From assembly GCA_025267735.1 (NCBI GenBank), contig CM046297.1, forward strand, positions 34,870,011 to 34,934,010: 64,000 bases of DNA, given 5' to 3'. A program made the position numbers and the translations under genes. Of this stretch, positions 1 through 11,358 are shown piece by piece. Source of the stretch: Mactra quadrangularis (lineage: Eukaryota > Mollusca > Bivalvia > Venerida > Mactridae). Position 1 is the stretch's first letter. Each line of letters starts with the position of its first letter. Under the pieces are notes generated by a model that did not search any database, was not told the origin of the DNA, and saw nothing but the letters and a program-made list of their open reading frames with translations.

Positions 1-189
1 AACTGGTCTAAATTCATAATTGTGTGCCGCATGGTAAAATGCTTTGTAGCCTATTTTGTAGGCGTCCCATCGATATGGCGAAATGGTGACTGACATTTCT
101 TCATCTGCTATATACGGCATACCTTGCACAAATTCATAGCCAAAATTCACCAAACATAGTAACAGCAAACTTTTACGAAGATCGGACAT
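1..189 (-). CDS. 5' end of a secreted-protein gene, partial (runs off window)
   Basis: Reading the minus strand from 189 gives an ATG and 63 uninterrupted codons to the window edge. The first 23 residues look like a secretory signal peptide: two basic residues (R5, K6), a hydrophobic core SLLLLCLVNFGYEF, then VQG. The remaining 40 residues are acidic and then aromatic-rich, including ISPYRWDAYKIGY, and contain no cysteine. The next upstream in-frame stop is at 315-313 with no ATG between, so this is the first Met of the frame. Base composition is more GC-rich than the flanks. An alternative is that a donor-like AAG|GTATGC at 123/122 ends the exon inside the leader, making the rest accidental. 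I do not recognise the family. The product would enter the secretory pathway. Confidence 0.55.
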   Translation of the reverse strand, partial: MSDLRKSLLLLCLVNFGYEFVQGMPYIADEEMSVTISPYRWDAYKIGYKAFYHAAHNYEFRPV

Positions 190-371
190 TTTTTCGAAAC
201 TGCGACACGTCCGCTTGCGAACTTGTCGCAAAATGCCACAATGGTTGTGATTTGATACCAACGGGCGATGAAAATTTGAAATAGATAAATTATAATTATA
301 TTTTATTAGAGTTTAAGAATTTAATTTGATGTATGAAGATAAATGCTTAGCGAGCAGTGCAAGCAATAACT
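190..371 (-). promoter_or_regulatory. Presumed 5' UTR/promoter of the secreted-protein gene
   Basis: This is the region directly upstream of the minus-strand start codon. It is AT-rich with several TATAAT/TATATTT-like stretches near 288-303 and a short CpG-bearing stretch at 195-228. No transcription start can be fixed from sequence alone. The assignment rests only on position next to the coding start. Confidence 0.25.
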
Positions 372-840
372 CAAAATTCTAGCAAAAAACTGCAAAAAAG
401 CAAAACTTTTTATATGTACTTTTAAACTTCAATAGATTACAAAAAAACTGTTGGCCTTTCAATTTCGACCAGTTTTTCACTTACTTACGATATATTTCAT
501 CATAAGATTGATGTTCTTCGTTGTTTTCATCTGAAGATAATAATTTATTAATTTATTTACCATAGCAACAACAAAAAAACAGATGGCAGTGAAGTTTTCT
601 TCCATCATATTTATATCATCAGTCATTCAAATTCTAGCATAAAAATTCAAAAAAGCAAAAACTTTTTACATACAATTAAACTTTAATCGACTGCAAAAAA
701 ACTGTTGACCTTTAAATTACAACCAGTGCTTGGCTAACGATATCTTTTATCGTAAAATTGATGACCTTTGTTAATTCATCTGAAGATAAACGATAATTTA
801 TTCCAGATGGCACTAATGTTCCTCCATACATAAACCGCCA
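372..840. repeat. Diverged two-copy tandem duplication, period about 256 bp
   Basis: Unit 1 begins CAAAATTCTAGCAAAAAAC at 372 and unit 2 begins CAAATTCTAGCATAAAAA at 628. Matching landmarks follow in the same order: AAAAAAGCAAAA with CTTTTTA, AAAAAAACTGTTG(G/A)CCTTT, TCATCTGAAGATAA, and AGATGGCA followed by CTTCCATCAT or CCTCCATACAT. The units have diverged considerably, so the duplication is old. It lies just upstream of the minus-strand coding start. Confidence 0.7.
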
Positions 841-890
841 ATCAATTAAAATTTCGTATTTCGTTGTTTTCTTCTAATGGAAACGTAAAG

Positions 891-1015
891 CAGCCCTGTG
901 TTCAGTAACTACTGTTAGCTAACGTTACGGGTACGGGAGAACTCAACCCGTGTAATACTCAACTCAAAGTTGGGACAACTCAATCCGTTAGTAGGAGATT
1001 GAGTTGCCTCGGGTT
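891..1015. mobile_element. Remnant of a foldback element end plus GGGTTGAGTT inverted motifs
   Basis: The stretch starts CAGCCCTGTGTTCAGT, the same terminus as the foldback element at 44085. It is followed by inverted CTCAACCCG / CGGGTTGAG motifs (about 950 and 1007) that can pair as a small hairpin. The other end of the element is not visible. Confidence 0.35.
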
Positions 1016-1738
1016 GAGTTGCAACAAGATTTGCAATTTCTATTATTGTTAGACAAACCCAGCTTGCGTTTGAATACCAGGAAATATTTCCCGCCGGCAC
1101 AGCTCAGCACACATCTCCCGGAGTAGGTAACTACAGAAGAATCCTCATTGGGAGGGCTGGTCAAACAACTAACTCTTGAATGATGCCAAAGAGAGGACCT
1201 CGGCGTTGACCGCTGATACAGAGTTCCATGTCCGGGGATGGTTCAAGAAGCTGAAGACTTAATATGGAAGGGTTTACCTGTTCTTGTAAAAGAAAAGTAC
1301 CAAGGAAAATCGGCAAGGTCACTTAGTTGAGATGGCCTATATACATAATCCCATGCTGTACATAACCTGGGTCAAACAAACATGCTCTGTTCTGTTCTGG
1401 TCTGTTCATAAAACTCAATACACATCTTAACAAAAAAAAAGTTCATTAAACGGCGTTATCCAAATACATATAAATAATTTTTGACTCCTGGTTATGAATG
1501 TTATGTAATTACAGTTTTGAAATGACGTAGATTGCATGTATAGGAAAACTTATGAAATATTGTTTATGTTCCATTTTTAATGTCGTTTAAAATTATAAAT
1601 CGTTTATTATTTATTATCATACATATCTATTACATAAGTAATTTATGTATATTCTCATTGTTTTTGCCATATTATTATTCATAAATACATAATTCATAAC
1701 GAATCTCATTAACATTTCGTCCAGGGCAAATGTCGGGG
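1016..1738. other. Unassigned sequence
   Basis: I see no complete gene. A stretch around 1176-1265 is GC-richer and has a 28-codon plus-strand frame ending at a TAA (ending HVRGWFKKLKT). It lacks a start codon and a clear splice acceptor, so I do not call it. The stretch from 1440 is AT-rich with nothing recognisable. Confidence 0.3.
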
Positions 1739-2068
1739 CAATCTGATTAAAACCCGATCTAAAATTTAACACTCGCCTACTCGCTAATTTAGATCTGTGA
1801 CCTTTTCTCATAATAATATTCATGACGAAATTGTTATGATACGTAACTTTTTTACATCGTCTACGTCACGCAATTTGAAATGAGCCACCCAATCGCAGAC
1901 TGTAATTAATACTGCTGTTAAATAAGCATGCAAACCTTGGTCTAAAAATAGAAATTACGGAATCAAAATGTGTTTAATAGTGTTTTCGTCTAGATGAAAG
2001 CTACGCATTGATTGGTCGACACTAAGTTCATCTCGACGTGACCTTCCACGGAGACAGTAGAGTAATCT
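1739..2068 (-). mobile_element. Family B non-autonomous DNA element, truncated copy
   Basis: It begins CAATCTGATTAAAACCCG and follows the family B sequence in the same orientation as the copy at 17035. Landmarks shared with that copy are TACATCGTCTACGTCACGCA, ATCGCAGACTGT, and CATCTCGACGTG followed by CCTTCCACGGAG. It stops after GTAGAG near 2062 and lacks the final 50 or so bases. It also lacks the internal AAGGTCACGTTCAGGC segment present in full copies. Confidence 0.85.
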
Positions 2069-2499
2069 ATTTTTTAATTTAACATCTTTTTTATATTAAT
2101 TTTCTTTGAAGTCTTAGATTTAAAATTGATCTTTACTCAAAAAATAGGCCATGTTTTAACCTTATTTTATATAAACTCATGTAAAGCACGATTTTTCCAA
2201 ACTAATTTCGGACAGATCTATCTAACATAAGGCCTAACTAATCTGAGAAATTTTGAAACGTATTGACTCCTTATGTTTTTACAGTTTTTATAAATAATTA
2301 CAATCCATTTTTGTCGACTTAACATTGTTGTATACAGCTTACATGTAGTGCTCGGTCCTTAGGCCCTTGCTCAATATTACATAATTTTTGCAGCGTCCAA
2401 GAACGACAACTCTGTGCAAACATAAATTGACGTAATTTGTAATATCCCTTTTTTATTAATTAATGCAACAATTTACTATATTTAAAGGGAATTCGTAGT

Positions 2500-2692
2500 A
2501 TATACACATTTTTGCTACTTTATGTGTGCTTTTAATTAATAGACAATTTTTTTACAATTAACCGAGTTGTAGCGAAGCTGATTCCGATGTTGTCCGAATG
2601 ACGTAATTGCACGTGCACAAGAACGCTTACTCTGGTTGCATGGAGATGCGTAATAATAATTATTGCTCTTGGAACTAGACGCCAAGTTGCAG
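2500..2692 (+). other. Possible non-coding first exon ending at a consensus splice donor
   Basis: A CpG-bearing stretch that includes TGACGTAA ends in TTGCAG|GTAAGC, with the GT at 2693-2694, a near-ideal metazoan 5' splice site. No long frame is open before it, so it would be 5' UTR. About one CAGGTAAG is expected by chance in 64 kb at this base composition, so the call is weak. Support comes mainly from the plus-strand T/G excess downstream, typical of transcribed introns. Confidence 0.2.
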
Positions 2693-5600
2693 GTAAGCCT
2701 AATAACAAACTGGTCAAAAAAGACTTATGATCTTCTAAATGAGTAAAATGCTTCGTTTTTTATTTGAATGATGTTTTATCACCTTGAATTCTTTGCCTTA
2801 AATGCAATAGCAAATTGTTTACTGCGTCCATGGCGTGGTTCGAGGCCATGTTTAATTGGTAAATAAAGAAATAGTTTTATGTAATGGGAGTGTCTGTTTA
2901 TAAGACCGCAATTAATTATAAATAAAACATGTTAATTTCAGATAAAAGCTTTTTATTGCTGCATATATTTGTGGTAAAATAGCATTTTATCAGGTTTGGA
3001 GGAAAATTACAGATAACGCTCACTTGCAATAAGGGAAGTAACTCTTGCTCATTTGTGAATGTAGTGAATTCGAGTTGTTTCCCTTATATTACCTATTATA
3101 ACTCCAATGCAATTCATTTCCACTTTTTGCTGCAAGCAGAGACATAGATACATGTTATCTATGTCTCTGCTGCAAGTAAGGTTTAGAATGATGTTTTATT
3201 TTGTATTTGTACTGCTTTATTGGAGGAATAATGTTTATTTACTATTTGAAAAAATGTTTTGAAGCAATTCCTGATTGGACAGAATGGGTCATTTGATTTA
3301 ATATGTAATATGAAATGACAAGTCATTCTATTTTGTTTAGTAGACTTTTATCACCTTGTAATTTTCTCTTTTCCTCCCCTGTCAAAACAAGAAAATTATA
3401 CAGTTTCTCTGTTTATCTGTTAATTGTATAACACATGTGATAGTTTATATTCAGTCACCAAGATCTCCAAATTTTGACAGTTGAGAAATCATGGACATAT
3501 TGGTACACATCAATGTTTGATGCTCATCTGTATATACATCCAATGATTTTTATTGTAGCTTAAATTACTCTTGTTATCAAAAGCCTGCTAGGCACATAAA
3601 TTCCTGTTTGGACATTACCTTTCTCCGATTCATCTGGATTTATTTTCTGTTTTTCTGAAATGGTTCAGGTGAAAAACTTTTTAAAAGAGATCTGGACCCC
3701 TCCCCCCAAAAAACAAACAACAAAAACAACAACAATATATCAATGTTTATGCAAACACATGTATTTGCAAACTCATAGTGTAGGGGTTATTGACACAGCT
3801 CTTATAAGTTTCCCCACACCCCTTCTCCTTGCTATGTCTTGTGTTTCATTTCTCACCATAAATTTACTAGATTTCCACCTCCTGCCCTCTCAATAAATAA
3901 AACAATTTACATTTTCACCAGGTATTTAGGGTTTAAATCAGTCCATGCCATGGAAGAAATTTGAAACAATTAGCTTAAAGCATGACCTTCTATGAACTTT
4001 ACAAATTATACAGAACTATCATGTTTATACTGAAGCAAGGGCGGTCAGGATTGGTTTTATTCATGGGGTGAGTCAAATCTAAAATTCTGATTATTTTGTG
4101 AAAAAAGCATAACTGTTGACTAAGCAGGTGGTCAAATGTTAAAATATGCCAAACTATTAAATTTTACATTTGAACAGAAATAAGAGCTATAACTCATTTA
4201 ATTAAACCTAGTCATATTGTTTGTTTCCAGGATAGATTGTAGTTTTAGAATATTTTCAAAAACCAGGCTAAGCTACCATTTAACATGTGACATTTGACAT
4301 CTGTTTTGCTATGAATATGTTGTCAGAATCTATCACTGAAGTTCCCACAGAGTTATGGTCCTTGAATTAATTTGCATGCAGAAATAGTAAGTAGAGTTTG
4401 TCACCCTTGTTATGATTTTGAAAGTTTAAACTTTTATTGGTTTATTTTGGTTTTTTGTCACCTTGCTGTTTTTAGCCGGATTTTTCATCGAAAAAATAAG
4501 TCTAATAGTTGGCGAAACACGGATGGGCAGTTTAAGTTTTTAAATCAGGCTTTAATGTGGTTTCTACATGTACTTAACATTTTTTGTTGAAAATTGAAAT
4601 GCACACAGGTTTATTTTGTAAATTTGTTACCTTGTTTGTAGTATTGTGAAAATTCCAAGTCAGGGATGGTGATAAACCCACAGACAGTTTCTCCGCCCTC
4701 ACTCAGTTTGATTCACTAGATCTAGGACATACTGGGCATTGTATCCCGATATACCCTCTCCATATCCACTCTGTTTGATCCACGATTGTAAAGAGAGAAT
4801 TTATAGTATACTGTTGAAGTGTTTATTATAGTTTATAACTGTCCAATTATTTCCCAATTAGTTTGATGGTTTACAGGTACAGTTTCTAAACAAACATAAT
4901 GTTATCACATACATCTGACATTGGCCTGTCTGGTTTGTTTTTTTAAAGATATGTTTCTCTCTCTCTCTCTTCTAAGAAAAAATACATTTTTCTGGACATT
5001 TCAAAGTTGGGAGTTTTATTTCTATGATAAAGAGAGACAACTTTAAATTTTCTTTAAAAAAGGCATATAATTAGGTTTAAATTACTTGTGTAAAGGGAGG
5101 TAAGTCTAGTTTTGAAATTTCTGGTGTTCAGTGAGTTACACTTGAAAGTTCAAAGAATTAGTTTCTTACTCAAACAAGTATGAAATTTTTGCATGCATCT
5201 TGCACTGGCCTGTCTGATAACTTGTGGCATTATTCAATTTGCCTCTTTGCATTTACATTAGCTCATTTAGGTATTACAAATAGTAATAAAACAAGTAGTT
5301 TCTACCCTTCCATTCTGAGAAAATGAGTTATCTCCCTTTGCCGGTTGATTATCATTAAATCACTTTCCTACCGTTATAAAAAATGATGAAGAACATGCAT
5401 GAAAACAAGCGAGATACTGATAAGTCACGAACTTTCCAACTTTCCGGCCAGTGGTTTGTGATAGTCAGGTTGTCTTGGTTATCTTTTGATATTAATGTGA
5501 AAATTGTTCTATTACTGATAAGACTTGTTTGTAAAACATACACTGGTGTATATCAAAATGATCTCGTCAAGTCCTGGGGTTAAGAGTGGCAGGTTAATAA

Positions 5601-7010
5601 ATAGTTTGAACTATTCTAGGCATGTTATTTATTGTTTTTGTTTGTTTTATTGGATTCTTTAAACCCTGATTTTTGTTGTCTTTTTTTCACAGTGTATCAA
5701 CAACACACATACTGATCATTTTGTGGAGAACAGCTCACCTTACTAAGTTTTCTTGGGACTTATATATAACCAGTTCTCATCTTGTCCTTTCACAATGCCG
5801 GAAACGTCTTCATATACGATTATTAATGGAGGATAATTGACATTATTTTCAAATTTACATGGAAGGTATAACCACCCCAAGTGAGTTGTTGAAAAGCAGC
5901 AGACATTACATTTTGAATTTACATTTTCTTCCTTTTATGACTTTATGTTTAAGACTTTTCCAATTATTTCATTCATTGGTAATATATAGGCAATGTGGCA
6001 TAATTAGAACACTATACAGTACCATCCAAAAGTTCCTGAAAAATAACAAGGGACTTTAGTTAGTTATTTCCCCTTGTATACTCTTCAAATAGGTAGGTCC
6101 TATTAGTTGGATTACTTGGATTTTACCCTTACTTTTCAATGTCAATTTGCTAAAATTAATCTTAAATAACTTTTTTGTAAATCATTTAATTTGTTTGAAA
6201 TTCAAGCTAAGTATTTGAATGGTCAGAACTGTCTTAATTTCATCACTTCTGTAAATATCTTCATTAAGAAGAAAGATATTAGATGAAATATTTTGTTATC
6301 CTTACATAGGAATTAAATGATAAAATCCGAGGATTCCAACTGTAAGGACCTACTTACCAATTGGATTGCTTCAGATTTTATCAGGGGAAGATAACTGACT
6401 AAAGTCCCTTATTATGTATACTGCAAGTAATTCTCCTATTATAGCAGCTTAGTCATGCACCATCCTTCGATCATATGTTGATAAACTAACTAATGTTGAT
6501 TATGGAATTTGCTCAGATGACTCTTTTCATTTTTTCATGGATAAAACTGAACCAGCTTATCCTAAATACATGATTTCAGTTTATCATAAAAACAGAATTG
6601 TGTACAATGTCTTTTGGTGGGCACGGTTCATTAGATCCATTCATTAGATCTTAGCTAAAATTATCCTAATCATTATCAAATTTCAATTTCTTAACTGACT
6701 ATGTAATTTAATGAAGTGAAGGAGAGATAACCTATATATACTGACCAGTGGTCAATGAATCAAGGCTGTTATACTACCCACTGACCATTAATCCCTGGTG
6801 GCTATTTGTTTACCAAGCAAAGATAAGGCTTTTGAAATTTTATCCATCTTGGATTTATTTTCCTATCTTTACCAAATGCTTGACCATTGATCAAATGTTT
6901 AACCATTTGGCTAAAATCATTATAGCAGATAAACCTGTTAAACTAGTCAAACTAGGGAAGTAGTGATTGATCTAAAGCAGAATAGCTGGCTAGGTCCTGC
7001 GTTTTCTGTC
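2693..7010. other. AT-rich non-coding sequence, intron-like
   Basis: No gene, SINE or inverted-repeat element is recognisable apart from a perfect small hairpin at 3137-3169 and a short CT microsatellite near 4958-4970. The plus strand is visibly T-rich. Short ORFs here have no protein-like composition. Confidence 0.4.
3137..3169. repeat. Perfect 14 bp-arm hairpin flanked by CTGCAAG direct repeats
   Basis: CAGAGACATAGATA (3137-3150), loop CATGT, then the exact complement TATCTATGTCTCTG (3156-3169). CTGCAAG precedes (3130-3136) and follows (3170-3176) the hairpin. Confidence 0.85.
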
Positions 7011-7304
7011 TTCCCTCTTCCCTTCTTTTCCTATCTCCCTTTTTCTTTCCTTTCTGTCCTTTTTCTTTCCTTTCCGATCCTAGTCTTTCCTCTCTGATCT
7101 TTGTAGTTCCTATCTGCCCCTTTTTCTTTTTGTTCTGATCATATTCTTTCTTGTCAAACCCTTGAAGCTCTTATCTGGCCCTTTTCCTTTCTGATCCTTG
7201 AAGCTTCTTTCTGGCCCTTTCCTTTCTGACCCTTGAAGCTTCTTTCTGGCCCTTTCCTTTCTCTTTGTTCCTGTTCTTTCTTTAATGTTCCTTTACTCTG
7301 CTCC
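7011..7304 (+). repeat. Pyrimidine-rich tract with a 35-36 bp minisatellite
   Basis: The plus strand is almost all C/T for 290 bp. Within it, units beginning CTTGAAGCT and containing TCTGGCCCTTT and CCTTTCTGA start at 7161, 7197 and 7232 (about three copies). A family A SINE landed at its right end. Confidence 0.75.
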
Positions 7305-7317
7305 CTAGGTTCTCCAA

Positions 7318-7610
7318 AACCCGGGTCGATAGCACAGTTGGTAGCGCGCCGGGATTTGGATACTCGTGCCCGAGGGGGTGCGGGTTCGAATCCCACCTGG
7401 GGAGGTTATACCCTTCCATGAAAATTTGACAATAATGTCGATTTTCCTCCATTGATTAGATAATATGGAGAAGTTTCCGGCCTTGTGGAAAGGTAGGTGA
7501 GTACTGGTTATAGACAATGGTCCAGGAAAGCTAGGTTAGGTGTGCTGGACGCCGTGAAATGACATAAATTGTGTTGATACGGCGTTAACTCCAATAAATA
7601 AATAAATAAA
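7318..7610 (+). mobile_element. SINE family A, full-length, 13 bp target duplication
   Basis: A tRNA-derived head carries an A-box-like GATAGCACAGTTGGTAGC and a B box GGTTCGAATCC. A body of about 200 bp follows, then the tail GGCGTTAACTCCAATAAATA with AAATA repeats. CTAGGTTCTCCAA occurs at 7305-7317 and again at 7611-7623, a perfect target-site duplication that defines both ends. Like other SINEs it would be transcribed by RNA polymerase III and rely on a LINE for retroposition. It contains no protein gene. Confidence 0.95.
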
Positions 7611-7848
7611 CTAGGTTCTCCAATAACTTAAGTTAGGATATTCTGTTGAGACTTATAGACCATTATTTGAGGTTTGAATGTGTTCTAGATGGTCAAGGAG
7701 AAATATTTGTGTTTCTAAGTAAATACTAGCAGTTATATGAAGCTTGTAGGTGACCATCTGTCCAGTTATATTATGATAACATTTTGACAACTCTATCCAT
7801 CACTGTGCTAGGGTAACCGACTCCATTCTGAATTTATTTTGGTCATCA

Positions 7849-8193
7849 GGGGCGGGTCCAGTGGGAGGGGCAGATTCTGCGGGAGGGACTAGTCCAGTTT
7901 GAAGGGAATGTTTTACATTTTCAAAATACAAACTAAGGAAGGTGGTGACATGAAAGAGTTTGCTTATCAAGAACTTACATTTTCATTTTAGCTTGATAGT
8001 GGATCTTAGGGCTTTACAATAATTTTAAAGTAGGTTGCCCAGGTTTATTTTTCACTTGCCTGAACCTAAGTATTTTCTGCTAGCAGTAAAAAGTTGCCCA
8101 AACCCAAATATAGGTCATCTGGGGCAAAAGGTGACATTGTTTCAAAGAAGTTTCAAGAGGAGAAAGGGTCTGTAATTTTTGGACCCCTGTTAC
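7849..8193. mobile_element. Possible hAT-like non-autonomous element
   Basis: The left edge reads CAGGGGCGGGTCCAGTGG and the right edge, reversed, reads CAGGGGTCCAAAAATT, a short imperfect terminal repeat of the hAT type. No convincing 8 bp target duplication is seen. A family F-like foldback (GGTTGCCCAGG ... GTTGCCCAAACC, 8030-8110) lies inside. Confidence 0.3.
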
Positions 8194-8693
8194 ATAAGTT
8201 ACTGGGAATTAGCCTTAAGACTGGATTCTCCTATCTAAGGCAATTTACTTGATCTGACCATGGACTCCATTTTGACTTTATTTAGTTGTTTACAAAGTTA
8301 AAAGATCACTGTCTACTCATTTATTTGTAAGATCTATATAAGACTGAACATGTATGTAGATGTCATAGTGTCCTGACAGGCTGAATGAAAACATGGTGAC
8401 ACATATAATTGTTTATATTGTTTACTTTATATCTTGTTTATATTGCGTAATAATTTCAGTGTCATGACATAAATGTATCTATGTTGTTGACTTGTTGATG
8501 CTCATGCATTTCTTTATTTCTAAGTACATTTAGGTCAAATTTTGACAGGCTGATGTTGCTATTAGAATTTCTACCTACATACTAAAATAAAATAGAAGTT
8601 TGGCTTGAACCCATCTCCACCTATCAGTGAGAAATTATAGGAAATTGAAGTCGGCAAAATTCCTTTATTACTTAATAAGGAGAAAATTAATTG

Positions 8694-8873
8694 TTTAATT
8701 TTAGATGTCAGTGGGGCATACATTGACTTTGCTGGTTTAAATACTTGTTTTTTATCAATAATCCCCATTCAAAGATATGGATAAATATTTTTATCTATCG
8801 TGATTACAGAAATACTGAAATGAGTATTTAAATCAGCTGGGTTAATGTTTGTGCTGCTGACAGTTGAATAAAT
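8694..8873. mobile_element. Family D inverted-arm element
   Basis: Left arm GTCAGTGGGGCATACATTG followed by TTTAAATACTTG; right arm GAGTATTTAAATCAGCTGGG followed by GACAGTTGAATAAA. The arms are about 45 bp and complementary, with a central spacer of about 80 bp. No coding capacity. Confidence 0.8.
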
Positions 8874-9150
8874 TTCAAATGAAATGGAGACTGCATTTGG
8901 AGTTAAAAAAATTGAACCAGCAGCTCAATAAATAAGTCTTGTAACTTCTATCCTAGTCAAATATAGGTTACTTCACAACCATTATGGTATATTACATTTA
9001 GGTTGTTTTTTATCAACATTGACGTCTGTCTCAATTAGTGGAATAATTAATGTTTGTGTTGTTGTTGTTTTGTTTCTATTGTCAATATGCTAATAAAATG
9101 TCACTTAACTAAATGTATTTGTTGATGTACCTGATACATGTTTGTTGCAG

Positions 9151-9245
9151 CTGTCACATACTGGCTCATGTCTGGCTGCATTCCCTGGATGAGTGTTGTT
9201 AGAAATTGAAGTATGTAACACTTCTTATAACCCTGCCTTTATTAG
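9151..9245 (+). other. Possible non-coding exon between splice-like signals
   Basis: The segment is preceded by TGTTTGTTGCAG (acceptor-like, ending 9150) and ends TTAG|GTAAGT (donor-like, GT at 9246-9247). All three plus-strand frames contain stops, so it could only be untranslated or decayed. This is weak evidence on its own. Confidence 0.15.
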
Positions 9246-9528
9246 GTAAGTTAACTAAAAAATTTAGTGCGGATTAAAGTCTGCTTCCATATCACGGATT
9301 TAGTGCAAAACGGTAGTGACTTAAAATCAGAAAAGAGTGAGTTATGCCCATTTTTTGCTTAACTTGCGATATACATATACATGTTCAGCGGACTTTAAAG
9401 TTTTGTACAATTACCCCTGATCGTTAAAATCGCCTTCAGGCAGGTGATTCCTCACGGTACCCATTTTCAAACAGAACTCAGACATTGAATGGTTGCTATC
9501 ACATTTAGACTTTTTGGCTATTAGCCCT

Positions 9529-10068
9529 TAACCGCTCAATCCCGCATTTTTACATGTCTAGACCCCCCCCCTCCTAAATGGCTGCCACCACCTTGAAAAT
9601 GGTGTTTTTCAACTGGATTTAGTGAATTTCACTGAAGGACAGTTGTCCCTAAAAAATGAGCTTTTTTTTGGGCGCCTCCCCCCTCGCCAGAAAAAAATTG
9701 GTGTCATTAAGTGCAGTAAAATGGCGCCAAATGCTGATAAGAAAACATGTTTTCAGTATCTGAAACGACCTGTCACTTTGGACCTCAATTTTGGAAAATA
9801 TTACTCTTTGAAGTGCAAATGTGGGATGGAAAAAGAGCGAAAATTGCATTTTTTGCTGTTTTTGCTCCGCCCCAGCATTGCCATGGTAATGGGGATTGGG
9901 GCTCAACTTAGTTTTTCTGAAAGACATTCACCCAGGGAATAACTTGGCCAAGTTGCATATCTGTATGATAACTAGTATTGAAATTAGAGCATCTTGAAAT
10001 AGCCCTAGTGCGTAATGGTGAAAAAATGGCTACTTTTCACACATGTCGCAACCAGTAAAGAGTTAATT
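9529..10068. mobile_element. Possible decayed DNA element
   Basis: TTAACCGCTCAATCCC at 9529 and, reversed, TTAACTCTTTACTGG from 10068 bound a block that is more GC-rich than its surroundings and has long C and T runs. A 106-codon plus-strand frame lies inside, but the minus strand is open over the same stretch, so I do not call a gene. Confidence 0.25.
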
Positions 10069-10407
10069 GTGAAATTATTATCATGTTTTAGAGAATTTTT
10101 GTAAATTTTTTCCATTAAGAAAAGGCCTAATTTCAGCCTTATGTTGAGGCAAAAAATCAGTGCAATTAAGAAATTTTATGATGTTACCAACATCTCAATG
10201 TTTACAGTAAACTTGCTGTACTGATAAATTTTCAAACAAACCAGTAAATGTTATTAAACTGTAGATGGTCATTTTGTACAGCTCATAAACTGAGTTAAAT
10301 CTTGTGTGGGGCTAGATAAAAAGTTTCATAAATACTAAGTCATTGGTTTAACCCATTGAGTGAATGAATGTCCATATGTCCAGCTCGTTTGATGTATGTA
10401 TACCTGG

Positions 10408-10880
10408 TGATGGCTAATTTGAGTTTGCTTATACATGTATTGTAAAGTTTTTCAACAAATAACTCAGTTTTTGCGTTTGATAATTCAGGACTATGTGCTC
10501 TTTTAAGTTTTGACCATTTTAGCTGGATTTTTGAAATAAGTGTATTTTGTAAGGAATTGTTCAATTTGGTGTGTGGAAATTTTATTATACATAGTGATGG
10601 CTAATTTGAACTTGCTCATATATTGTGAAGTTATGTTGCAAATATTTTTTTTCCTTTGATATTAATTCAGGATTTTGTGCTGTTGTAAGGTTCTGACACT
10701 TTTAGCTGAGTTTTGAAAAAGAAGTGCATTTTGTTAGGAGTTATTTATTTTGGTGTGGAAATTTATACTTCAGTCCTTTTTTTGGATAACTCAGGTCTTC
10801 GTGCTCTTTTAAGTTTTGAACCTTGTGCTGAATTTTGTAATTCGATGCATTAGGTAAGGAAATATTTAACTGTGTGTGAA
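10408..10880. repeat. Diverged tandem repeat, about 2.5 units of about 180 bp
   Basis: Units start near 10408, 10593 and 10766. Shared landmarks are GTGATGGCTAATTTGA (first two units), AATTCAGGA or AACTCAGGT, GTGCTCTTTTAAGTTTTGA or its variants, TTTTAGCTG, TTTTGTAAGGA, and TGTGTG(G)AAA. The plus strand is strongly T/G-rich. Confidence 0.7.
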
Positions 10881-11229
10881 AGTTGATTTCATTTTTGGGA
10901 TTTATTCTTTTTCTCATTGGATAATGGTGGACTTTTTTCTACTTTTGAGATTTGATTGTTTTTTGATGAGTAATATATGCACAACTTGAAAGGAATTCTT
11001 TATAGTGCAAGTTGAGAGACAGGGAAAGTGAATTCTTGTATATTGTCGGGGTCTTAGCAGGTTTGTTAGAATTTTGGAACTTAATGAGTGTAAGATGGTC
11101 CTAATTGGAATTTAATTGCTTCTGGTCAGTGCTTTTATCTTCTTGTTGGAGATATACACATGAATTGTTTTGATTTACTGTAGCATAGGTATAATATGTG
11201 ATTTGTTCTATTTTGGCTTCTAGAGCTCT

Positions 11230-11295
11230 AGATTTTATGGCAACATGGTAGTGTTGGCTTACAATCGGGAAGACCATGGGTTAGATCACAGTTTA
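11230..11295 (+). mobile_element. Decayed tRNA-derived SINE head
   Basis: TGGCAACATGGTAGTGTTGG resembles a tRNA-like A-box region and CCATGGGTTAGATCA occupies the B-box place with a mismatch (GGTTAGATC for GGTTCGAAT). No tail is recognisable. Confidence 0.35.
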
Positions 11296-11307
11296 GACCA
11301 TACATTT

Positions 11308-11358
11308 CTTTGGGGGGGGGGGGGGGTTACATTTTATTTGGGGGGGGGTTACATTTTA
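11308..11358 (+). repeat. Duplicated G-tract motif
   Basis: TTTGGG with 15 consecutive G (11312-11326), then TTACATTTTA, then a second copy with 9 G (11340-11348) and the same TTACATTTTA. Slippage-prone homopolymer; assembly length may be unreliable. Confidence 0.85.

Noticed and set aside
1176..1262. 28-codon frame ending HVRGWFKKLKT
   Set aside because: Too short, with an in-frame stop just upstream and no clear acceptor.
7154..7517. Several overlapping ORFs on both strands, and similar ones at 54033-54251
   Set aside because: They are frames through SINE A and the pyrimidine-rich repeat. Translated SINE heads look protein-like but are repeated and non-coding.
9622..9942. 106-codon plus-strand ORF
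   Set aside because: The opposite strand is open over almost the same interval, composition is not protein-like, and the block appears to be a decayed element.
11312..11348. G-quadruplex as a functional element
   Set aside because: A single homopolymer run next to a duplicate is more simply a slippage product and its length may be an assembly artefact.
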